NCBI GenBank assembly: GCA_017745595.1
Contig: WMBV01000005.1
Location: 1 to 64,000, forward strand
Source of the DNA: Bordetella petrii
GTDB lineage: Bacteria > Pseudomonadota > Gammaproteobacteria > Burkholderiales > Burkholderiaceae_B
Length of the DNA: 64,000 nt
Reading direction: 5' to 3'
Part shown: piece by piece, positions 57,058 to 64,000 of the stretch
How positions within the stretch are numbered: position 1 is the stretch's first letter
How the letters are laid out: the number at the start of each line of letters is the position of its first letter
Made by a program: the position numbers and the translations under genes
Notes under the pieces: generated by a model
What the model saw: the letters and a program-made list of their open reading frames with translations, nothing else
Told to the model about the DNA's origin: nothing
Database searches by the model: none

Positions 57058-58512
57058 ATGGAAAACTTGATGGAATCCCGCCCGCTGTATCCCGACGGGC
57101 AGACGCGTGCCGCCACGACGGCGCGCGCGGCATTGCTGGGCCTGTGGCGCGCGCTGGATATGCCGGACGAAGCCATGGACTACGTGGATCTGTCGGGCCG
57201 CGAGCCGGCGTTGCCGTCGTCGTTTCCCGTCGGTACCGCGGCACAGGCCAGCATGGCGGCGGCGGCGCTGGCGGCGGCCGAATTGTGGCATTTGCGCGGT
57301 GGCGCCCGGCAGCGCGTGGCGGTCGACATGCTGCACGCGGCCCAGGAATGCCGCAGCTATTTCACGCTGGACGGCGTCGCGCCCGACGTGCACGACAAGA
57401 TCACCGGCGTTTATCGCTGCGGCGACGGCGGGTGGGTGCGCATCCATGCCAACTTCGCCCACCACCGCGACGGCGCGCTGGCCTTGCTGGGCTGTCCGGC
57501 AGGCGGGGCCACCACGCGCCAGCAGGTCGAACAGGCCTTGTCCCGCTGGCGCGCGCTCGAATTCGAGCAGCAGGCCGCCGATGCGGGGCTGGTCGTCGCG
57601 GCGATGCGCAGCTTCGACGAATGGGACCGCCATCCGCAGGGCCTGGCCCTGGCCGGCCAGCCGGTACTGACCGTCGAGCGCATCGGCGAAGCCGATTCCC
57701 GGCCCTTGCCGCGCTATGGCCAGGGCGCGCGGCCCCTGAAAGACATCCGCGTGCTGGACCTGACGCGCATCATCGCCGGCCCGGTATGCGGGCGCGCGCT
57801 GGCGGCCTACGGCGCCGACGTGATGCTGATCAATTCCCCGCAGTTGCCCAATATCGAAACCATCGCCGAAACCAGCCGGGGCAAGCTGTCGGTGCATGCC
57901 GATCTGGAAACCGCCGATGGGCGTATCGCGCTGGCGAACCTGTTGCGCAGCGCCCACGTATTCGTGCAGGGCTACCGGCCGGGCGCATTGCAGGCGCTGG
58001 GGTTCGGGCCTCACGAGGCGGCCGGCATGCGCCCCGGCATCGTTTATGTATCGCTCTCGGCCTATGGCGACAGCGGCCCCTGGGCACAGCGGCGCGGTTT
58101 CGATTCGCTGGTGCAGACCGCCACCGGCTTCAACCACGCCGAGGCGCACGCTGCCGGCTCGCCCGCGCCCAAGCCGCTGCCCATGCAGATACTCGACCAT
58201 GCCTCGGGGTACCTGATGGCATATGGCGCGCAGGTGGCACTGGCGCGCCAGGCCACCGAGGGCGGTTCGTGGCATGTACGCGTATCGCTGGCCCAGACGG
58301 CACGCTGGCTGCGCTCGCTGGGCCGCGTACCGGGCGGCCTGCAGTGTCCCATGCCGCCCATTGCGGGGTTCCTGGAAAGCACTCCGTCGGGCTTCGGGCT
58401 ATTGGCGGCGGTGCGGCATGCGGCGCAGTTCTCGCTGACGCCGGCGCGCTGGGTACGGCCGTCGATGCCGCCCGGCACGCATCCCACGGTATGGCCGTTC
58501 GACCCGCGCTAG
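57058..58512 (+). CDS. Family III CoA-transferase (CaiB/BaiF) with rearranged domain order
   Basis: The 484-residue protein has two unequal parts. The C-terminal part (from about residue 225) is the classical start of the family: KDIRVLDLTRIIAGPVCGRA, NIETIAETSRGKLSVHADLE and VQGYRPGALQALGFG, with the candidate catalytic aspartate D380 in ILDHASG. The N-terminal part (residues 15-220) resembles the later half of a CoA-transferase: VGTAAQASMAAAALAAAELW, RVAVDMLHAAQECRSY, YRCGDGGWVRIHANFAHHRD and FDEWDRHPQGL. So the order looks permuted or partly duplicated. Its CoA substrates are unknown, and no pathway genes flank it. Confidence 0.82.
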   Translation: MENLMESRPLYPDGQTRAATTARAALLGLWRALDMPDEAMDYVDLSGREPALPSSFPVGTAAQASMAAAALAAAELWHLRGGARQRVAVDMLHAAQECRSYFTLDGVAPDVHDKITGVYRCGDGGWVRIHANFAHHRDGALALLGCPAGGATTRQQVEQALSRWRALEFEQQAADAGLVVAAMRSFDEWDRHPQGLALAGQPVLTVERIGEADSRPLPRYGQGARPLKDIRVLDLTRIIAGPVCGRALAAYGADVMLINSPQLPNIETIAETSRGKLSVHADLETADGRIALANLLRSAHVFVQGYRPGALQALGFGPHEAAGMRPGIVYVSLSAYGDSGPWAQRRGFDSLVQTATGFNHAEAHAAGSPAPKPLPMQILDHASGYLMAYGAQVALARQATEGGSWHVRVSLAQTARWLRSLGRVPGGLQCPMPPIAGFLESTPSGFGLLAAVRHAAQFSLTPARWVRPSMPPGTHPTVWPFDPR

Positions 58513-58578
58513 CGCGGCAAGCTTGCGGCGCGCCGCGACGCGCCCCGATTGAGTAGACTGTCGGTTTAAGGAGCTCGC

Positions 58579-58941
58579 ATGTCTGCCACCATTTATCACA
58601 ATCCGCGCTGCAGCACGTCGCGCAACGTGCTGCAGATGATCCGCGACGCCGGAATCGAACCCACGGTGATCGAATACCTGAAATCGCCGCCGTCGCGCCA
58701 GACGCTGGCCGGCCTGATCCAGCAGTCGGGCCTGGCCGTGCGCGATGCCGTGCGCACCAAAGAAGCCGTGTATCAAGAACTGGGGCTGGACGCCGCCGGG
58801 GTGTCCGACGACGAACTGCTCGATGCCATGGTCGACAACCCCATTCTGATCAACCGCCCGTTCGTGGTCACCGAGCAGGGCGCGCGCCTGTGCCGCCCGG
58901 CCGAACGCGTGCTGGAAATATTGCCCGGCGCCACCCGCTGA
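58579..58941 (+). CDS. ArsC-like thioredoxin-fold reductase
   Basis: The 120-residue protein starts TIYHNPRCSTSRNVLQMI with the nucleophilic C11, and has ILINRPFVVTEQGARLCRPAE near the end, the signature of glutathione/glutaredoxin-linked ArsC and its YfgD relatives. It may reduce arsenate to arsenite, but no arsR, arsB or acr3 gene is nearby, so it may be a YfgD-type protein with another role. AAGGAG at 58568-58573 is a strong ribosome-binding site. Confidence 0.85.
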   Translation: MSATIYHNPRCSTSRNVLQMIRDAGIEPTVIEYLKSPPSRQTLAGLIQQSGLAVRDAVRTKEAVYQELGLDAAGVSDDELLDAMVDNPILINRPFVVTEQGARLCRPAERVLEILPGATR

Positions 58942-58968
58942 GGCCGGCGCGCCGCGGTCGGATCAGGC

Positions 58969-59523
58969 CTAGGGCTGGGCGCGCGGCTGCCGGGCGCGCC
59001 ACTCGCGCAGCGCCTGCAAGGTATTGGCCACGTGCCGGTCGGGGTTCATGTCGGTGTACGAATACAACACCTTGCCGTCCGGCGCAATCACGTATGACAC
59101 GCGCTTGGCGTATTCGGGCCGCTTGTCGTGCACCGCGTCGTACGCTTTCATGATCGACTGGTCGCCATCGGCGGCCACCGCGAACTTGCTGCGGCATTCG
59201 CTGACCGAGAATTTCTTCAAGGTCTCGATATCGTCGGCCGACACGCCGATCACCGTGGCGCCCAAGGCCTTGTAGTCGTCGGTGGCTTCCGCGAAATTGC
59301 GCGCTTCGATGGTGCAGCCCTGCGTGAATGCGGCCGGATAAAAATACAACACTACCGGGCCCTGGGCCAGCGCCTGGGCCAGCTTGAAAGTGAACACCTG
59401 GCCGCCCAGCGAGGCGGGCGCCGAAAAATCCGGGGCCGGCGCCCCGGCCGGCAGTTCGGCGCGGCCGGCCAGCGGTGCGCATAACGCCGCGGCCAATGCC
59501 AATAGCGCAACAGGATGCTTCAT
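58969..59523 (-). CDS. Exported peroxiredoxin (Bcp/AhpC family)
   Basis: The 184-residue protein has a signal peptide (residues 1-22, ending AGRA) and a peroxiredoxin domain with the peroxidatic cysteine C70 in YPAAFTQGCTIEARNF and a second cysteine in SVSECRSKF. KRVSYVIAPDGKVLYSYTDMNP is typical of the Bcp group. It would reduce peroxides in the periplasm. GAGGAGA upstream supports ATG 59523. It follows the DoxX gene on the same strand across a GC hairpin. Confidence 0.87.
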   Translation of the reverse strand: MKHPVALLALAAALCAPLAGRAELPAGAPAPDFSAPASLGGQVFTFKLAQALAQGPVVLYFYPAAFTQGCTIEARNFAEATDDYKALGATVIGVSADDIETLKKFSVSECRSKFAVAADGDQSIMKAYDAVHDKRPEYAKRVSYVIAPDGKVLYSYTDMNPDRHVANTLQALREWRARQPRAQP

Positions 59524-59544
59524 GATGCGTCTCCTCAAGTAACA

Positions 59545-59564
59545 GGGGCCGCTTGCGCGGCCCC
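59545..59564 (-). terminator. GC-rich hairpin between doxX-like and peroxiredoxin genes
   Basis: GGGGCCGC (59545-59552) pairs perfectly with GCGGCCCC (59557-59564). On the minus strand the loop is GCAA, a GNRA tetraloop that makes it very stable. Only a weak U stretch follows, so it may attenuate rather than stop transcription or protect the mRNA end. Confidence 0.5.
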
Positions 59565-59601
59565 GTTTGCATGGCGTGGCGGCAACGCCGCCTTTCAGGC
59601 T

Positions 59602-60006
59602 CTAGTTCCAGCGGCCGCCGGAACCGCCCAGGCCGAAGCGGCCCGCGCCCAGGAAGGCCACGGCCAGCGCGCCGAACAAGAACATGCCCTGCAGTTCCAG
59701 CGCCCAGCCGCCTTGCTGGTTAAGACCGAACACCTGGCCCGTGTGGACCAGCAGGATCGCCACGAGCATGTTGATCACGATGAACAACGCGCCCAGGCGG
59801 GTATAGAGCCCCACAATGACCAGCAGCGGGCCGATGACTTCACCCACGTAGGCGCCATAGGCCAGGAAGCCGGGCAGGCCGTGCGACGACAGCATTCCCG
59901 ATATGCCGCCGACGCCGCCCGACAGTTTCGCCAGGCCGTGCATCAACACCAGAATACCCAAAGCCAAACGCAGAATCAGCTTGCCGGTATCGTCAGATTT
60001 CATCAT
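59602..60006 (-). CDS. DoxX-family membrane protein
   Basis: This 134-residue protein has four membrane helices: KLILRLALGILVLMHGLAKL, YVGEVIGPLLVIVGLYTRLGAL, FIVINMLVAILLVHTG and LQGMFLFGALAVAFLGAG. The pattern and the glycine-rich end are those of the DoxX/DUF4166-like family, reported to take part in thiosulfate or oxidative-stress reactions. The role here is not clear. Adjacent ATGs at 60006 and 60003 are possible starts. Confidence 0.84.
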   Translation of the reverse strand: MMKSDDTGKLILRLALGILVLMHGLAKLSGGVGGISGMLSSHGLPGFLAYGAYVGEVIGPLLVIVGLYTRLGALFIVINMLVAILLVHTGQVFGLNQQGGWALELQGMFLFGALAVAFLGAGRFGLGGSGGRWN

Positions 60007-60227
60007 GGTAATTCTCTTATGCTTGTTAATGGAGGGCTGTGTCGGAGCCTGCCGAGCCGGGCCAGGTCTACCACGCCGCGAGCGCATCCATTATTGCAAA
60101 TCTTTTGTGAATGGCAAGGACTTGCTCGGCCGTTGCGCAAAGGGCGGGGCGGGGCAAAAACGGCGTCCTGCTTTTCTGCTAACGTCCACATATGGCCGGC
60201 CCGTTCCGGCCCGTAAGAGGCCCGTTC

Positions 60228-61286
60228 ATGTCCCGTGTCATGTCCGACCCCTGGTGCTCAGGCGTAATCCCGCCCTACATGCTAGACCGCCTGGCCCGCC
60301 ATGCCAGCCCGCGCGTGCGCCAGCGGGCCCTGGCCACGCTGCGCATCGAGCAGCAAGAGCGTAGCCTGCGCGCCACGCGGGGCGTGTCCCCGGCCGCCCC
60401 GGCACTGCCGGCCGCCCAGGCCCTGCCGCCCGGACAGGTGCAGCGCGCCGTGCACAGCGCCGGCCAGGACACCCGCCTGCCGGGCGTATTGGTGCGCGCC
60501 GAAGGCCAGCCGCCCAGCGGCGATGCGGCCGTCGACGAGGCTTACACCTACCTGGGCGCCACCTACGATCTGTTCTGGCAGGTATATCGCCGGCATTCCA
60601 TCGATAACGCCGGGCTGCCGCTGGTGGGCACGGTGCACTACGGCGAAGACTACGACAACGCCTTCTGGAATGGCGCGCAAATGGTGTTCGGCGACGGCGA
60701 CGGCGAGGTATTCAACCGCTTCACGCTGGCTGTCGACGTGGTGGGGCACGAGCTTTGCCATGGCGTCATCGACCACGAAGCCGGCTTGCGCTATCAGGGG
60801 CAGGCCGGCGCCTTGAACGAATCGTTGTCCGACGTGTTCGGGTCGCTGGTCAAGCAGCATCACGCGGGCCAGAGCGCCGCGCAGGCAGACTGGCTGATCG
60901 GCGCGGGCCTGTTCACCGAGACGGTCAACGCGCGGGCGCTGCGCTCGATGGCGCAGCCCGGCACGGCCTATGACGATCCGGCGCTGGGCAAGGATCCACA
61001 GCCCGGCCATATGCGCGACTATGTCGACACCACGGACGACAACGGCGGCGTGCATATCAATTCGGGCATCCCCAACCGCGCTTTCTATCTGGCCGCCACC
61101 GCGTTGGGCGGGCCGGCCTGGGAGCGCGCCGGGCGGGTCTGGTACGACACCCTGCGCGACAGGCGGCTGGGGGCGCACGCCGATTTCGCCAGCTTCGCGC
61201 AACTGACCATCGAGGCCGCGGGCGCCGACGCGGCTACCCAGCAGGCGGTGCGCCAGGCTTGGCGCCAAGTGGGAGTCCTGCCGTGA
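60228..61286 (+). CDS. Protealysin-like M4 metallopeptidase
   Basis: The 352-residue protein has no signal peptide. It begins with the short protealysin-type propeptide containing VIPPYMLDRLARHAS (PPxx motif, residues 13-20), then the thermolysin-fold catalytic domain: zinc site VVGHELCHGVIDHE (about residues 173-186), third ligand in GALNESLSDVFG and the active-site histidine in GGVHINSGIPNRAF. Protealysins are short M4 enzymes, some with intracellular or invasion-related roles in Serratia. AAGAGG supports ATG 60228. The downstream gene overlaps by four bases and encodes an emfourin-like protein, the known inhibitor type for this family. Confidence 0.9.
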   Translation: MSRVMSDPWCSGVIPPYMLDRLARHASPRVRQRALATLRIEQQERSLRATRGVSPAAPALPAAQALPPGQVQRAVHSAGQDTRLPGVLVRAEGQPPSGDAAVDEAYTYLGATYDLFWQVYRRHSIDNAGLPLVGTVHYGEDYDNAFWNGAQMVFGDGDGEVFNRFTLAVDVVGHELCHGVIDHEAGLRYQGQAGALNESLSDVFGSLVKQHHAGQSAAQADWLIGAGLFTETVNARALRSMAQPGTAYDDPALGKDPQPGHMRDYVDTTDDNGGVHINSGIPNRAFYLAATALGGPAWERAGRVWYDTLRDRRLGAHADFASFAQLTIEAAGADAATQQAVRQAWRQVGVLP

Positions 61287-61594
61287 TCGATCTGCCTTCG
61301 TTGTCGGAAGCCACGCTGGTGCGGTTGTCGCGCCAAGGCGGCATCGCGTACCTGCCGGCCCGCGCGGCGCCCCGCGACATCGACCTGCGCTCGTGCGCCG
61401 AAGATACGCGGCGCGAGGTCTGCCAGGCCTTGCGCCAGGCCGCGCCGCTGGCCATGGACGCCGACGCGCCGGGCGCCGACCAGCGCTATTTCCGCATTGA
61501 AATCTGGTTCGTGGACGACGCCGCCAGCGTGCGGTTTCAAGTGCCCGAAGAGCGGGCACCCGAAACCCTGCGGCGGCTGTGGCAAGACGGCTAG
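61283..61594 (+). CDS. Emfourin-like inhibitor of the adjacent protealysin
   Basis: The 103-residue protein begins at GTG 61283, overlapping the protease stop (GTGA). It has LVRLSRQGGIAYLPAR near residue 13, a central helix and a beta strand FRIEIWFVDDAASVRFQVPE, matching the small emfourin family (the RxGG motif and beta-alpha-beta layout). Emfourin of Serratia binds and blocks protealysin in the cytoplasm and is encoded beside it. The same coupling here points to a protease-inhibitor pair. Confidence 0.75.
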   Translation: MIDLPSLSEATLVRLSRQGGIAYLPARAAPRDIDLRSCAEDTRREVCQALRQAAPLAMDADAPGADQRYFRIEIWFVDDAASVRFQVPEERAPETLRRLWQDG

Positions 61595-61616
61595 CCGCGC
61601 GGGACGCGGCCGCGGG

Positions 61617-62042
61617 TCATTTCACCAGGGTGACCGGCACGTCGGCCAGCGCGATGACCTTGTTGGCCACCGAACCCAGCAGCATGCCGGGCAGGGCGCT
61701 CAGCCCGCGCGTGCCCATGACGATATGGTTGCATTGATGGGTGCGGGCATACGTGGTGATGGTTTGCGCGGACTGGCCCGCCTGCACCGCGCTGACGAAG
61801 GGCACGCCGGACTGTTCGGCCGCCTGCCGGGCGTCGGCCAGCGCCTTGTTGCCTTCGTCGTTGTAGTAATCCTGGATTTCCTGCTTGTTCAGGAACATGC
61901 GCGCGTGGCCGGACAAAATGGGCACGGGGGCGTTCAGCAGGTGCAGTTCGGCTTCGCCGGCCTGTTTGGCCATGGCGATAGCCGCTTGTAGCGCGCGCAT
62001 GGCGCATTCGGAACCGTCGATGGGGATGAGAATCTTGAACAT
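61617..62042 (-). CDS. Universal stress protein (UspA family)
   Basis: The 141-residue protein starts MFKILIPIDGSECAMRALQAAI and ends with VMGTRGLSALPGMLLGSVANKVIALADVPVTLVK, holding the ATP-binding GxxG-9-G(S/T) motif of ATP-binding USPs (GTRGLSALPGMLLGSVA). It may bind ATP and act in survival under stress. An FNR/ANR box with matching -10 lies upstream, so it is probably induced when oxygen is low, as are several Pseudomonas usp genes. Confidence 0.92.
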   Translation of the reverse strand: MFKILIPIDGSECAMRALQAAIAMAKQAGEAELHLLNAPVPILSGHARMFLNKQEIQDYYNDEGNKALADARQAAEQSGVPFVSAVQAGQSAQTITTYARTHQCNHIVMGTRGLSALPGMLLGSVANKVIALADVPVTLVK

Positions 62043-62082
62043 GGCTGCTCCGTCAGTAAATGCGAGTGAGAACCTCTATTTG

Positions 62083-62123
62083 AGGATAGCGGATCAGGCG
62101 GGGTGACGGTTGATGTATATCAA
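62083..62123 (-). promoter_or_regulatory. FNR/ANR-dependent promoter of the universal stress protein gene
   Basis: A perfect FNR/ANR box TTGATATACATCAA (minus strand, 62110-62123) lies upstream of a -10 TATCCT (62083-62088). If transcription starts near 62076, the box is centred about -41.5, the position of class II FNR activation. No -35 is needed or seen. Confidence 0.7.
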
Positions 62124-62138
62124 ATCTAACAAAGGCTT

Positions 62139-63383
62139 TCACTGCCGCAGCGCCCGCACCGATTCGGCGGCAAGGCCGGGCGCGTGTCCGCCCCAGCGGG
62201 CCCGCAGATAGTTGGCCAGATCGGCCAATTGCGCATCGGTCAAGGTGTCGGCAAAGCCCGGCATGGCCTGCATGGCGGCGGTGCCCGGGAAATCCTGGGC
62301 CTGGATGCCGTCGAGCAGCACCGCGATCAGGTTGTGCGCATTGGTGTCGCGCAGGGCAGCGCTGCCTTGCATGGCCACCGCCACGCCGGGCTTGCCTTCG
62401 CCCTCGAAGCCATGGCAGCCCGCGCACAGCGCGGTATACAGGCCTAGGCCGCTGTCGCGCAGCCCGGGTTCGAGCGCGGCCGGTTGTATCGCCTTGGGCG
62501 CGGGCGGCGCATCGCCCAACAGGTAGGTCGTCAGCGCGGCGATATCCTGCCTGGCCAGGTGCTGGGTGCTCAGGTGCACCACGGGGAACATCTCGTCGAA
62601 TACGGCGCCTTGGGGCGCGATGCCGGTAGCGAACAAGGTATTCAGGTCGTCGGCGGTCCAGCCGCGCGCGGCCAGGCCCGCGGGCGAGATATCGGGCGCC
62701 TGGATGCGGCTCAGCGCGCCGCCCTGCAGCGGCCGGTCGGCGTCCATCTCGCCCAGCATGCCGCGCGGGGAGTGGCATTCGGCGCAATGGCCCAGCGCGC
62801 CCGCCAGGTAGCGGCCGCGCAGCCAGGCCGGCGAATCGCCCTGCGAGGCGTCGGGCAGGCTGTCTTCCAGGAACAGCCAGTTCCAGAACCGCACGCCGAA
62901 CCGCAGGTTGTACGGAAAGCCCAGTTCGTGTTCGCGGTTGGGTACGGCGGCCGGCGCGATGCTGCGCAGGTATGCGTACATGGCGTCGCTGTCGGCGCGC
63001 GTGAGCTGCCGGTACGAGGTGTACGGCATGGCCGGGTACAAGTGCCCATCGGGCGCCACGCCGTCGTGCAGCGCGGCGTAGAACTCGTCGGCGCTCCAGT
63101 TGCCGATTCCGTGCTCGGGATCGGGCGTGATGTTGGTGCCGTAGAACTTGCCGAACGGCGAGGCCAGCGGCACGCCGCCGGCAAAGGGCGCGCCGCTTTC
63201 CACGGTATGGCAGGCGGCGCAATCGGCCGCCTGCACCAGATAGCGTCCCCGCAGCAGCTGGTCCTGGCCGGCGGCGATCGGCGGGTCGGGCGGCGCGGGC
63301 GCGTCGTCTCCCTGGCCGCATGCGGCCAGGGCCGACAACCCGGTGGCGGCCAGCAGGACGCGCAAGGCAAGAAAATGGGCCAT
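62139..63383 (-). CDS. Triheme cytochrome c, membrane-anchored electron acceptor of a dehydrogenase
   Basis: The 414-residue protein has a lipoprotein-type signal (LSALAAC, lipid Cys at residue 22) and three heme c sites: CAACH (55-59), CAECH (about 203) and CAGCH (about 325). The fold and MPYTSYRQLTRADSDAMYAYLR match the cytochrome subunits of alcohol, gluconate and molybdenum hydroxylase-type dehydrogenases. It would pass electrons from the adjacent iron-sulfur subunit to the respiratory chain in the periplasm. It starts three bases after the iron-sulfur gene stop. Confidence 0.9.
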   Translation of the reverse strand: MAHFLALRVLLAATGLSALAACGQGDDAPAPPDPPIAAGQDQLLRGRYLVQAADCAACHTVESGAPFAGGVPLASPFGKFYGTNITPDPEHGIGNWSADEFYAALHDGVAPDGHLYPAMPYTSYRQLTRADSDAMYAYLRSIAPAAVPNREHELGFPYNLRFGVRFWNWLFLEDSLPDASQGDSPAWLRGRYLAGALGHCAECHSPRGMLGEMDADRPLQGGALSRIQAPDISPAGLAARGWTADDLNTLFATGIAPQGAVFDEMFPVVHLSTQHLARQDIAALTTYLLGDAPPAPKAIQPAALEPGLRDSGLGLYTALCAGCHGFEGEGKPGVAVAMQGSAALRDTNAHNLIAVLLDGIQAQDFPGTAAMQAMPGFADTLTDAQLADLANYLRARWGGHAPGLAAESVRALRQ

Positions 63384-63385
63384 GG

Positions 63386-63934
63386 TCAGACTCCGGTGGT
63401 CAGTCCGGGTGTATTCAGCACCACGTCCTTGACCGCCTGGTGATAGCGCACATAGCCAGTGCACCGGCAGATGTGGTGGTCCAGCGCCTGCGTCACCGCC
63501 TGCTCGACCTGCGCCCGCTCGATGGGCTGGCGCTGCAGCCGTTCGACCAGGACGGTGGCGGCATTGACGAACCCCGGCGTGCAATAGCCGCACTGGAAGC
63601 TGTAGTGGTCCAGAAACTTCTGCTGGATGGGCGACAGGGCCACCACTTCGCCCTGCACGTTGCGCCGCCCATGCGCCTCGACCGTGCGCACCCGCTTGCC
63701 TTGAAAGAAATGGGCGCCGGTAATACAGGTGCGGATCTCGGTGCTGGTGCCGTCGGGCTGGTCCAGGATCACCACGCACGCATGGCAGATTCCCTGGCCG
63801 CAGCCCAGCCGCGCACCGGTGAGCCCGGCGTATTCGTGCAGGAAATCGATCATCATCAGGTTGGCCGGCACCTGCAGCGGGCCGATCGCCTGGCCGTTGA
63901 TGGTCAGGCTGAGAGGTTCGGTGGGGATGCTCAT
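63386..63934 (-). CDS. [2Fe-2S] subunit of a molybdenum hydroxylase (xanthine dehydrogenase family)
   Basis: The 182-residue protein has two [2Fe-2S] domains. The plant-type motif is C45, C50, C53 (GCGQGICHAC) and C70, and the second is in QCGYCTPGFVNAATVL with HHICRCTGYVRYHQAV. This is the small subunit of the two-subunit type seen in isoquinoline 1-oxidoreductase, nicotinate dehydrogenase and aldehyde dehydrogenases. It overlaps the large-subunit stop (ATGA) and is followed by a triheme cytochrome c, so electrons go to the respiratory chain rather than NAD. Confidence 0.92.
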   Translation of the reverse strand: MSIPTEPLSLTINGQAIGPLQVPANLMMIDFLHEYAGLTGARLGCGQGICHACVVILDQPDGTSTEIRTCITGAHFFQGKRVRTVEAHGRRNVQGEVVALSPIQQKFLDHYSFQCGYCTPGFVNAATVLVERLQRQPIERAQVEQAVTQALDHHICRCTGYVRYHQAVKDVVLNTPGLTTGV

Positions 63935-64000
63935 GCCAGGGCCTCCAGTATCTGCCCGGGCGTGACGGGCAAGGCGTTAAACCGGTGATCGATGGCGTGC
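63931..64000 (-). CDS. Molybdenum hydroxylase large subunit, C-terminal end (truncated by window)
   Basis: Only the last 22 residues are present: HAIDHRFNALPVTPGQILEA followed by LA and TGA at 63931-63933. The NALPVTPxxIL pattern is the usual end of xanthine-dehydrogenase-family molybdopterin subunits. The stop overlaps the start of the iron-sulfur subunit gene by four bases. The substrate site lies outside the window. Confidence 0.7.
   Translation of the reverse strand, partial: HAIDHRFNALPVTPGQILEALA

Noticed and set aside
58579-58941. Arsenic resistance determinant
   Set aside because: Only an ArsC-like protein is present, without arsR, arsB/acr3 or arsH nearby; YfgD-type homologues are common and need not act on arsenate.

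Overview
The window is a GC-rich chromosomal segment of a betaproteobacterium, most likely of the Bordetella/Achromobacter group (Alcaligenaceae). This rests on the unbroken core block rpsB-tsf-pyrH-frr-uppS-cdsA-dxr-rseP-bamA-skp-lpxD-fabZ-lpxA-lpxB-rnhB, the protein sequences and the style of the dispersed intergenic repeats. I see no phage, transposase, CRISPR array, rRNA or tRNA. Almost all DNA is coding, and most start choices below are supported by a Shine-Dalgarno motif or by stop/start overlaps.

Layout. 1-3.1 kb: end of nlpD, a PolB-like exonuclease, a Spy-like periplasmic protein and a TorF-type outer-membrane protein. 3.1-8.5 kb: rlmD, a copper module (cueR-copA facing copZ, with two CueR-type promoters) and a peroxiredoxin-glutaredoxin fusion. 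8.9-13.9 kb: a dihydrolipoyl dehydrogenase-like flavoprotein, glnD and map. 14.2-29.8 kb: the translation / isoprenoid / outer-membrane assembly / lipid A block, ending in an RNA methyltransferase. 29.8-33.2 kb: ppsR and ppsA, divergent. 33.4-37.1 kb: an amidotransferase, an NfeD-SPFH pair, smpB and ratA-ratB. 37.3-41.1 kb: a valine-catabolism operon behind a LiuR-like operator. 41.2-46.6 kb: a VIT-type transporter, ygfZ, and mltG-tmk-holB-tatD. 46.6-52.9 kb: an ankyrin protein behind a 14-bp tandem array, two unknown genes, glutamate dehydrogenase, an RsiV-like lipoprotein and a two-part lipoate ligase. 53-59.5 kb: GNAT, GST, EamA exporter with divergent Lrp regulator, glutathione peroxidase, TPR protein, a rearranged CoA-transferase, ArsC-like protein and a peroxiredoxin. 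59.6-64 kb: DoxX, a protealysin-like protease with an emfourin-like inhibitor, a universal stress protein with an FNR/ANR box, and a molybdenum hydroxylase operon cut by the window end.

The most unusual structure is a family of roughly 30-bp palindromes at ten loci. Most occur as pairs whose copies start 58-61 bp apart. Every tail-to-tail (convergent) gap longer than about 35 bp has one, and every shorter gap lacks one, which suggests BIME-like, possibly bidirectional terminator elements. Other points to follow are the 14-bp array, the domain-swapped CoA-transferase, the split lipoate ligase, the protease/inhibitor pair and the well-formed CueR, LiuR-like and FNR sites. I did not find a clearly new multi-gene system; the rest is conserved housekeeping.
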